From the NCBI GenBank assembly GCA_937996595.1, contig CALKVC010000051.1, positions 1 to 5,065 on the forward strand: 5,065 nucleotides of DNA, read 5' to 3'. The notes under the pieces are model-generated. The model was not told the origin of the DNA. It ran no database searches and saw only the letters and a program-made list of their open reading frames with translations. This DNA comes from an uncultured Chitinophagaceae bacterium. GTDB lineage: Bacteria; Bacteroidota; Bacteroidia; Chitinophagales; Chitinophagaceae. Made by a program: the position numbers and the translations under genes. Positions within the stretch are counted from its first letter, which is position 1, and every line of letters begins with the position of its first letter. Of the stretch, positions 1-5,065 are shown piece by piece.

Positions 1-13
1 GCTCTTCCGATCT
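1..13. other. Illumina adapter remnant at contig end
   Basis: The first 13 bases, GCTCTTCCGATCT, are identical to the shared 3' end of the standard Illumina TruSeq adapters and begin exactly at the window edge. This is almost certainly untrimmed adapter, not genomic DNA. It stays open in the frame of the following gene and would add four false residues (LFRS) in front of the real Tat signal, so automatic annotation could extend the protein through it. Real sequence should be taken to start at base 14. Confidence 0.9.
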
Positions 14-955
14 GGCCGCAGGGAGTTTGTAAAAAATGTTGCCATTGCAACCGTTGCCACTGCTGCATGCGGTAGCTTAACCTGTTCCTGCTCTTCTAAC
101 AAAACACCGGTTGCAGAAAAAGTGAAACTGCTATCACCGGAAGGTGAGATTGTAGAAATAGATTCTGCCTATCTTAATCACCAGGAGCATATGGCAATCG
201 TGTCTAAACTGGAACAACGCCAGGGAATAGCCGGTAAGAAATTTGTAATGGTGGTTGACCTGGCCCTTTGTAAAAATGCCAGGAAGTGCATAACAGCCTG
301 CCAGAAATGGCATTACCGGCCGGAAGATACGGAATGGCTCTCCGTAAAACTGATGAAAGACAGTGATAAGGCGGCACCATACTGGTTTCCCAAACAGTGT
401 TTCCATTGCGATAACCCGCCCTGCGTAAAAGTTTGCCCGGTTGATGCTACGTATAAACGTCAGGATGGCCTGGTATTGATTGACAATGACAGGTGCATCG
501 GCTGTAAATTCTGTATGGCAGCTTGCCCATATTCAACCAGGGTGTTTAACTGGGATGAACCCGAACAGCCTTTTGATATTAAAAACCTCAGCTACTCTGC
601 TGAAACTGGCTTACCAGCTAAAATGGGAACTGTGGAAAAATGTGATTTTTGCCCGGACAGGGCCCGGGAAGGCCTGCTCCCGCCATGTGTTGAAGCATGC
701 CCCAATGGTGTTTTTTATTTTGGTGATGAAAATGAAGATACCGTAAGCAACGGTTCAGAAACCTTAAGCTTTACCCAACTAATCAAAGACAGGGCTGCAT
801 ACCGCTTCCTGGAAGAACTGGGCACCAAACCAAGGGTATATTACCTGCCCCCGAAAGACAGGCAGTTCCCGGTTGAAAGGGGTTATGAAGACCTGCCGGA
901 AAAAATTAAAAACAGGTTTAAAGATATTATGGAAGGTGAAACAAAAAAATCCTGA
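14..955 (+). CDS. Tat-exported 4Fe-4S ferredoxin-type electron-transfer subunit, 5'-truncated
   Basis: Iron-sulfur wire subunit of the DmsB/NrfC/HybA/ActB type, expected to pass electrons in the periplasm between a partner and the NrfD membrane subunit encoded next. The frame is open to the left edge. Right after the adapter it reads GRREFVKN followed by a short hydrophobic alanine/valine stretch, a twin-arginine signal, so the start codon lies just outside the window. A GTG at 122 would drop this signal and is not the start. Four cysteine groups are visible. Group I (269-301) is CxxAxxCxxxC, with alanine (278-280) where a second cysteine is expected. Group II (398-436, CxxCxxxxCxxxCP), group III (494-526, CxxCxxCxxxCP) and group IV (641-700, CxxC-x11-CxxxCP) are complete. 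That gives 15 of 16 ligands and suggests three 4Fe-4S clusters plus one altered, perhaps 3Fe-4S, cluster. There is no C-terminal membrane helix, unlike HybA. Three cysteines (68-70, 83-85, 89-91) follow the signal, so lipid modification is possible but the lipobox is poor. The visible part is 313 residues. Confidence 0.92.
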   Translation, partial: GRREFVKNVAIATVATAACGSLTCSCSSNKTPVAEKVKLLSPEGEIVEIDSAYLNHQEHMAIVSKLEQRQGIAGKKFVMVVDLALCKNARKCITACQKWHYRPEDTEWLSVKLMKDSDKAAPYWFPKQCFHCDNPPCVKVCPVDATYKRQDGLVLIDNDRCIGCKFCMAACPYSTRVFNWDEPEQPFDIKNLSYSAETGLPAKMGTVEKCDFCPDRAREGLLPPCVEACPNGVFYFGDENEDTVSNGSETLSFTQLIKDRAAYRFLEELGTKPRVYYLPPKDRQFPVERGYEDLPEKIKNRFKDIMEGETKKS

Positions 956-995
956 TTAAACAGGATTGATTACATCACTCATTGAACTAATTTAT

Positions 996-2354
996 ATGGA
1001 ACTCAATAAATATCAACAAGAGGCTTTTGATTACCAGCGACCCAATATTGAAAAATTCAGGACCGGCAACTGGGCATGGATCTTTTTCTTCCTGCTCGTC
1101 ATCATGGCTGGTATGTATGCATTATATATGCAGATTGTAAAAGGGCATGGCATTACCGGTATGCGTGACAATGTGGTATGGGGGCTCTTCATTGTAAATT
1201 TTATCTTTTTCATCGGGCTCAGTTATGCAGGCGCCATCATTTCGGGATTATTGCACCTATCTAAAGCGCCCTGGGGGAAACCCATTGTACGGTTATCACA
1301 GATGATGACCATCATTTCTGTAATTGTGGGTCCGGTGTTCATACTGTTATGTGTTGGCCGTTTCGACAGGCTGCATCACCTGTTTATTTATCCCCGCCTG
1401 CAATCGCCTTTAACCTGGGATGTGCTGGCTATCCTGACTTACCTGGTGGGAAGTATCCTTTTCCTGTATATGGCGCTGATAAAAGACTTTGCCGTAATCA
1501 GGGATGCAAAACTCAGGATACCTAAATGGAAACAGAAGTTATACACAGCACTTGCCTTCGGTTACCGGGGAGCTGCCAGCCAGAAAAGGCACCTGATCAT
1601 ATCTCAGAACCTGCTGGCCATCATCATTATTCCACTATCCATTATCGTTAGTTCTATCCTTTCATGGATATTCGGCATGACATTGCGCCCGGGCTGGCAC
1701 AGCACCATTTTCGGTCCTTACTTTGTACTGGGCGCCCTGTTTTCCGGTTGCGGTGTACTCATAGTGGCTATGTGGGTATACCGGAAAATGTACAAACTGG
1801 AAAAATACATTACCGACAAGCATTTCATCAACCTGGGTTATATCATGATGGTACTGGCAGCCGGTTATGGTTATTTCACATTCTCGGAATATTTCACCAA
1901 CTGGTTCGGTTCGGCCAAATGGGAAAGCGATGTAATTAATAAACTGTTTGACCCGGCAGAATACGGATGGTGGACCTTATTCGCCAATGTAGCGGGCATA
2001 CTGCTTCCCATACTCATAGTGGCTATACCGGCTACGCGTAAACGCAACTGGATCACGATTGCCGCATTCCTCATGGTGATTGCATTGTGGGTGAAACGAT
2101 ACCTCATCATCGTTCCCACCCTGGAAACCCCCGCATTGCCGATGCAGGATACCAGGATGGAATATCTGAAATATACAGCAACCTGGCCTGAATGGGCATT
2201 AACTTTTGCAGGCATCGCCACTTTCCTGCTGTTCTTTACCCTCATGTCGAAGTTTGTTACCGTGATACCGGTATCGGGGCTTGAAGAAACGGAGCATCAT
2301 CACGCACATCATCAGCAGGCAACATCTACCAGCAACCAAGTGAGTCCAGCTTAA
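996..2354 (+). CDS. NrfD/PsrC/ActC-type quinone-interacting membrane subunit
   Basis: Integral membrane subunit of the polysulfide-reductase NrfD family, which exchanges electrons and protons between the (mena)quinone pool and a docked Fe-S subunit. With the ATG at 996 it has 452 residues and about ten hydrophobic helices (roughly 27-47, 60-86, 102-120, 143-166, 203-228, 238-262, 276-298, 323-346, 351-372, 399-421). From memory of the family, the loop around residues 233-243 (GWHSTIFGPYF) and the stretches APWGKPIVRL and QSPLTWD resemble ActC of Alternative Complex III more than HybB or DmsC. The tail carries a histidine cluster (HHHAHH, residues 434-439). A TTG at 966 would add ten residues, but ATG 996 gives the usual short polar N-terminus before helix 1. 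The gene follows the Fe-S subunit by 40 bases and precedes the next gene by 9, which supports cotranscription. No catalytic or heme-binding motif is apparent. Confidence 0.9.
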   Translation: MELNKYQQEAFDYQRPNIEKFRTGNWAWIFFFLLVIMAGMYALYMQIVKGHGITGMRDNVVWGLFIVNFIFFIGLSYAGAIISGLLHLSKAPWGKPIVRLSQMMTIISVIVGPVFILLCVGRFDRLHHLFIYPRLQSPLTWDVLAILTYLVGSILFLYMALIKDFAVIRDAKLRIPKWKQKLYTALAFGYRGAASQKRHLIISQNLLAIIIIPLSIIVSSILSWIFGMTLRPGWHSTIFGPYFVLGALFSGCGVLIVAMWVYRKMYKLEKYITDKHFINLGYIMMVLAAGYGYFTFSEYFTNWFGSAKWESDVINKLFDPAEYGWWTLFANVAGILLPILIVAIPATRKRNWITIAAFLMVIALWVKRYLIIVPTLETPALPMQDTRMEYLKYTATWPEWALTFAGIATFLLFFTLMSKFVTVIPVSGLEETEHHHAHHQQATSTSNQVSPA

Positions 2355-2363
2355 ATTTTTTTT

Positions 2364-3317
2364 ATGAAAGCATCTATTTTAAAATCAGTATTTCAGGTTA
2401 TAAAAGGGAATATAGCCCTGTTCATTGCCTTTATAATTATTAGTCTGTCACCCCTTAGCTCAAATGCGCAGGCTGATAGTACAAAACAAACAGCAGATAC
2501 TACTGAAGAGGTAAAAGAAGGCCCGGAATTGATTTCGCCATCCATAGAATTCATGGCTGTTCAGAAAGCCGACAATACCATTGACCTGAAAGTATCCATG
2601 AAGGCAAAAGTGAAAGGAACATTTTATAAACTGCCGAAATTGAAGGTAAGTATGTTTCATGTTTCAGATTCTGCAGAGAGAAACCTGGGTACTTTATTAA
2701 CTGATAATAACGGAAAAGCAGTTTTAAACACCCCGGCAGAAAAACTTACTACAGATAAGGATGGTAAGCTTCATTTTAAAGTGGTATATGCGGGTAACAA
2801 GTCAATGGAAGCCGGTGAAGAAGAATTGTATGTTAAAAGGGCCCGGCTGATGATAACCCCGGTAAAAGAAGACAGCATTCTAAGTTTCCAAGCCAAACTG
2901 GTTGACCTAAGCAGTGGTACTGAAACACCGGTACCGGAACTGGCCATCGGTATATATGCAAAAAGGCTTTTCAACCCTTTAAAACTGGGAGAAGGCACAA
3001 CAGATGAAAACGGCGAAGCTACCATTGAAATTCCCAATAACCTGCCGGGAGACGCAAAAGGGAACATCCTTTTCATCGGAAGGCTGGATGAAAACGAAAC
3101 CTATGGCAACCTGGAAGCCAGTGTTGTACAAAAATGGGGTGTTCCTGTATCAGATAAAATTGAAGACCAGCCAAGGGCATTATGGAGTTCACATCCGCCA
3201 CTTTGGATGCTTATCACATTCATCGTGCTAATGTCGGTTGTATGGGGCCATTACCTGGTAATAGTGTATCAACTGATCAGGCTGCGGAAAGAGGAGCCTG
3301 CCGTATTCTCAAAATAA
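2364..3317 (+). CDS. Unrecognised exported protein with two duplicated beta-rich domains and a C-terminal membrane anchor
   Basis: I do not recognise this 317-residue protein. It starts 9 bases after the NrfD stop codon. Residues 17-35 form a signal-peptide core ending in SNAQ, a common Bacteroidota signal peptidase I site. An acidic, threonine-rich linker (about 36-55) follows. Two domains then align with each other at an offset of about 100 residues: LKVSMF at 93 with LAIGIY at 193, LGT at 108 with LGE at 208, TDNNGKAVL at 113 with TDENGEATI at 213, and D-x-x-G-x-x-x-F at 131 with 230. The T-D-x-N-G-x-A turn is typical of Ig-like or transthyretin-like beta sandwiches (CarboxypepD_reg/Big style), so that fold is inferred. 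Residues 280-303 form a membrane helix followed by a basic tail (RLRKEE), placing both domains in the periplasm and the tail in the cytoplasm. There are no CxxCH motifs and no cysteines, so it is unlikely to carry heme or Fe-S itself. From context it may be a scaffold or docking subunit of the complex, or of the cytochrome encoded next. Confidence 0.85.
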   Translation: MKASILKSVFQVIKGNIALFIAFIIISLSPLSSNAQADSTKQTADTTEEVKEGPELISPSIEFMAVQKADNTIDLKVSMKAKVKGTFYKLPKLKVSMFHVSDSAERNLGTLLTDNNGKAVLNTPAEKLTTDKDGKLHFKVVYAGNKSMEAGEEELYVKRARLMITPVKEDSILSFQAKLVDLSSGTETPVPELAIGIYAKRLFNPLKLGEGTTDENGEATIEIPNNLPGDAKGNILFIGRLDENETYGNLEASVVQKWGVPVSDKIEDQPRALWSSHPPLWMLITFIVLMSVVWGHYLVIVYQLIRLRKEEPAVFSK

Positions 3318-3380
3318 TCCGAAGAAATTTTCAGTATTGCAGTAAAAAATATTTATTAACTTGAAACAAAATAAAAGAAT

Positions 3381-3782
3381 ATGAAAAAGACTATGATCAT
3401 GTTATCAGCAGGTTTATTTACCCTGGCGGTACTTGCATTTACTACAAAAACCATGGACCAGAAACCCTGGCCGGTACCTGATGCATGGAAAAACAAGGTA
3501 AATCCTTTAAAAGGTGATGCCGCTTCAGTTGCAACCGGCAAAACATTGTATAACCAGCACTGCAAATCATGCCACGGCTCAAAAGGTAAGGGGGATGGGC
3601 CAAAAGCAGCACAGCTTGACACAGAAAGCGGTGATTTCACAAAAGACCTGGCAGATCAAACCGATGGATCATTGTTTTATAAAACGTATGAAGGACGAAA
3701 AGACATGCCTTCATACAAAAAGAAAATACCGGAAGCCAATGATATCTGGGCTATTATAAATTATATAAGAACATTTAAATAA
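3381..3782 (+). CDS. Small monoheme c-type cytochrome
   Basis: A 133-residue class-I-like c-type cytochrome (cytochrome cbb3/C6-like fold), probably the periplasmic electron carrier or exit subunit of the complex encoded upstream. Residues 5-20 are a hydrophobic signal sequence. The heme site is CKSCH (residues 61-65; codons 3561-3575), and Met109 in the RKDMPSY segment (codon 3705-3707) is the likely distal axial ligand. The C-terminal helix, DIWAIINYIRTF, is typical of this fold. There is no clear lipobox and no strong AxA cleavage site, so the N-terminus might remain as a membrane anchor. The gene lies 63 bases after the preceding one, with no terminator between, and ends 13 bases before a strong terminator. 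It is comparable in position and size to ActE of Alternative Complex III, although that equivalence is inferred. The ATG is preceded by an A-rich leader (AAAATAAAAGAAT) rather than a classical ribosome binding site. Confidence 0.93.
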   Translation: MKKTMIMLSAGLFTLAVLAFTTKTMDQKPWPVPDAWKNKVNPLKGDAASVATGKTLYNQHCKSCHGSKGKGDGPKAAQLDTESGDFTKDLADQTDGSLFYKTYEGRKDMPSYKKKIPEANDIWAIINYIRTFK

Positions 3783-3795
3783 GCGAATGTTTAAT

Positions 3796-3826
3796 AAAAA
3801 AAGCCGTTATAATGACGGCTTTTTTT
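3796..3826. terminator. Bidirectional rho-independent terminator
   Basis: The stem GCCGT/ACGGC (3803-3807 with 3815-3819) extends inward by a wobble and an A-T pair to a 3-base loop, and outward by seven A-T pairs (3796-3802 with 3820-3826). The A run on the left and the T run on the right make it a U-tailed terminator on both strands. It lies between two convergent genes: 13 bases after the cytochrome stop and 58 bases after the end of the minus-strand esterase gene. Confidence 0.92.
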
Positions 3827-3884
3827 ATTCCCATTTAATTTAAACAATTCCCGGGTAACTTGTTGTATTAAAGGCCAGTTGTAA

Positions 3885-4832
3885 TTATTTGCCCAACAGG
3901 AAAATTACCGGTATCATTACCCGTTTCCTCCAAGCCATTTCACTATGATCTTCACCCGGGAACTTACGGGTGATCCAGTTTTTTGAAGTAAACCCCTTCT
4001 TTCGCATAACTGCATCAGCCATTACCTGGAACTGCTCATACAATGTATCCAGCGTTTCTGTTCCATAGTCAAAATATATACGATGTGTTTTGGGCGACGG
4101 TAGTTTTTCTTTCATGTATTGTATGATGGCAGCAGGGATGGGATTATTATGAGCCGTATAAATGCCCGGCCAGTGTGTGGAAATACAGGCAGCCCCGCCA
4201 AACACTAACGGGTACTCGCAGATTGCATATAATGAGATAAGCCCGCCTTTACTGGAACCGGCTATAAATGTATGCTCCCTGCCGGTAAGTGTATGGAAGT
4301 TCTTATCAATATAGGGTTTTAACTCCGTAACCAGGAACCTGAGGTAATTATCTGACAGTACTTTGCCTGAAAATGCCGGAGAGCCTTCCGGTTTTTTTAC
4401 TTTCAATAATGTATCCTGAACCGCTTGAGGTAATGACTCGAATGGTTTTTGCGGAATATAATCAATATCCCTGTTGGCTTCACTGTTCCAGATACCAACT
4501 ACGATACAATCCCTGATTTTTCCCTGGCTTATCAATTCACCTAATTTTTCATCAATTTCCCATACCTGCTTATTCCATGCAAGGGAAGCGTCAAAAAGCA
4601 TTTGCCCGTCGTGCATATATAACACATTGTATTTCTTTCCGCCGCCATAGCCTTCCGGGAGCCAAACATCTACGTGGCGGGCATCTACATATTGCGATTG
4701 GAATTTTTCTATACGCCTGATGGTACCAGTTGAAACAGCAGGTATTTGAGCAGATGAAACGGAGCAGATACTCATGAAGAAAAATAATCCATACAGGTAT
4801 CTGCTAAATTGAAAATAAGCATGTATTATCAT
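3885..4832 (-). CDS. Secreted alpha/beta-hydrolase, putative esterase family (esterase D/Fes/IroE-like)
   Basis: A 315-residue serine hydrolase of the putative-esterase superfamily (Pfam Esterase, PF00756), which includes enterochelin esterases, feruloyl esterases and S-formylglutathione hydrolases. Residues 11-29 form a signal peptide ending in SSAQ, so the enzyme is exported. The strand and oxyanion region YMHDGQMLFD lies at 72-81. The nucleophile elbow is GSSKG (192-196), giving Ser194 as nucleophile, and His296 in GEDHSEMAW is the catalytic base. The acid is not certain, but an acidic residue in FDYGTETLD (254-262) fits the position. Length and motif order match the family and no residue is obviously lost. 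The substrate cannot be deduced: carbohydrate, siderophore or small ester are all possible, and no siderophore or polysaccharide genes are nearby. The gene runs towards the respiratory operon and shares its terminator. The ATG at 4832 has AAAAAAGG almost touching it, so the start rests on the intact signal peptide; a later Met at residue 20 would destroy that peptide. Confidence 0.9.
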   Translation of the reverse strand: MIIHAYFQFSRYLYGLFFFMSICSVSSAQIPAVSTGTIRRIEKFQSQYVDARHVDVWLPEGYGGGKKYNVLYMHDGQMLFDASLAWNKQVWEIDEKLGELISQGKIRDCIVVGIWNSEANRDIDYIPQKPFESLPQAVQDTLLKVKKPEGSPAFSGKVLSDNYLRFLVTELKPYIDKNFHTLTGREHTFIAGSSKGGLISLYAICEYPLVFGGAACISTHWPGIYTAHNNPIPAAIIQYMKEKLPSPKTHRIYFDYGTETLDTLYEQFQVMADAVMRKKGFTSKNWITRKFPGEDHSEMAWRKRVMIPVIFLLGK

Positions 4833-4869
4833 ACCTTTTTTAGAAAATTGTTATTAAAAGAAAACTTAT

Positions 4870-4924
4870 CAAGTTTAGCAATTTCTGAGAACACAAACTA
4901 ATTCAATTAATCACTCAGGTAAAA
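4870..4924 (-). promoter_or_regulatory. Candidate Bacteroidota-type promoter(s) for the esterase gene
   Basis: Read on the minus strand, two overlapping near-matches to the Bacteroidota sigma-factor consensus (TTTG, about 19-20 bases, TAnnTTTG) precede the esterase ATG. One has TTTT (4921-4924), a 19-base gap and TTAGTTTG (4894-4901), a 7 of 8 match. The other has TTTG (4894-4897), a 16-base gap and TAAACTTG (4870-4877), also 7 of 8 but with a slightly short spacer. They would give leaders of about 55 and 30 bases. Which one is used, if either, cannot be decided by eye. Confidence 0.4.
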
Positions 4925-4999
4925 TCTGAATTCCACTTATCCATGGCTGAGCAATTGCGAATGGTTACTTCCCGATACAAATTGTTAAGTGAAAATGTA

Positions 5000-5021
5000 A
5001 AGCCCTATCTATAAAGGGTTT
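5000..5021. repeat. Short hairpin in the intergenic tail
   Basis: AAGCCCT (5000-5006) pairs with AGGGTTT (5015-5021) through seven base pairs, including one G-T, around an 8-base A/T loop. On the minus strand it is followed by TTTACATTTT, so it could be a weak terminator for a minus-strand gene entering from the right. It could equally be a recombination-site arm or chance. Confidence 0.35.
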
Positions 5022-5040
5022 CAGAGGTTGCGTATTTATT

Positions 5041-5061
5041 TGGGCAACAACTGGGCAACAA
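5041..5061. repeat. Tandem direct repeat of TGGGCAACAA at the contig end
   Basis: Two exact 10-base copies (5041-5050 and 5052-5061) lie in tandem with an 11-base period, 4 bases from the end of the sequence. More copies may lie beyond the edge. No open frame through them is convincing on either strand. The rest of 4833-5065 holds only the esterase promoter region and the hairpin; I see no tRNA and no recognisable protein there. Confidence 0.6.
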
Positions 5062-5065
5062 AACC

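Noticed and set aside
122..124. GTG as start codon of the Fe-S subunit
   Set aside because: The frame is open upstream to the contig edge and encodes a twin-arginine signal there, so the true start lies outside the window.
966..995. TTG start adding ten residues to the NrfD protein
   Set aside because: The ATG at 996 gives the normal polar N-terminus; the extension has no ribosome-binding support and is hydrophobic in a way unlike a cytoplasmic leader.
1871..2245. Antisense open frame opposite the NrfD gene
   Set aside because: It lies wholly inside a well-supported membrane protein gene and its translation has no recognisable domain; it is a shadow frame.
2771..3076. Antisense open frame opposite the duplicated-domain gene
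   Set aside because: Serine/leucine-rich composition typical of a reverse-frame artefact, with no start context or domain.
3318..3380. Separate promoter for the cytochrome gene
   Set aside because: The best -7-like string (TTAACTTG) matches only 6 of 8 positions and has no good -33 partner; with no terminator upstream, cotranscription is simpler.
4951..4958. Palindrome GCAATTGC as a possible operator
   Set aside because: Only 8 bases, the flanks are not symmetric and it lies upstream of both promoter candidates; chance is likely.
4943..5014. Possible 23-residue peptide gene on the plus strand
   Set aside because: It is short, has no ribosome-binding context, overlaps the hairpin and resembles no family I know; the frame is open by chance.
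4833..5065. tRNA or CRISPR array in the right-hand tail
   Set aside because: No cloverleaf with a TTC-type T arm and no spaced repeats; the only repeat is the two-copy 10-mer at the end.

Overview
The window looks like one complete short metagenomic or draft-genome contig from a member of the Bacteroidota, probably near Chitinophagaceae. The evidence is moderate GC content, starts preceded by A/T-rich leaders without a proper Shine-Dalgarno, signal peptides ending in the Bacteroidota-style 'NAQ' and 'SSAQ', and promoter-like sites resembling the TAnnTTTG -7 element. This placement is inference. The first 13 bases match the 3' end of the common Illumina adapter, so the left edge is a sequencing/assembly artefact and the first gene is cut there.

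Bases 14-3782 hold four same-strand genes that read as one operon of an exported respiratory electron-transfer complex. In order they are: (1) a Tat-exported iron-sulfur subunit of the DmsB/NrfC/HybA type, truncated at its N-terminus; (2) a 10-helix NrfD/PsrC/ActC-type quinone-reacting membrane subunit; (3) an unrecognised protein with a signal peptide, two tandemly duplicated beta-rich domains and a C-terminal membrane anchor; (4) a small monoheme c-type cytochrome. The simplest reading is electron flow between the menaquinone pool, the Fe-S wire and cytochrome c on the periplasmic face, as in Alternative Complex III, but with a separate Fe-S subunit and an extra unknown subunit. A catalytic (molybdopterin) or multiheme subunit may lie upstream, outside the window. 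The direction of electron flow and the substrate cannot be read from this sequence.

A strong hairpin flanked by A and T runs (3796-3826) ends this operon. It also serves the convergent gene on the minus strand (3885-4832), which encodes a secreted alpha/beta-hydrolase of the putative esterase (esterase D/Fes/IroE-like) family. Its probable promoter lies at about 4870-4924.

The last 233 bases carry no convincing gene. They hold the esterase promoter region, a short hairpin (5000-5021) and, at the very end, two tandem copies of TGGGCAACAA. The contig may stop there because it runs into repeated or mobile DNA.

The most interesting points are the loss of one cysteine ligand in the first Fe-S motif of the iron-sulfur subunit, the unknown duplicated-domain subunit, and the composition of the operon as a possible ACIII-like variant.
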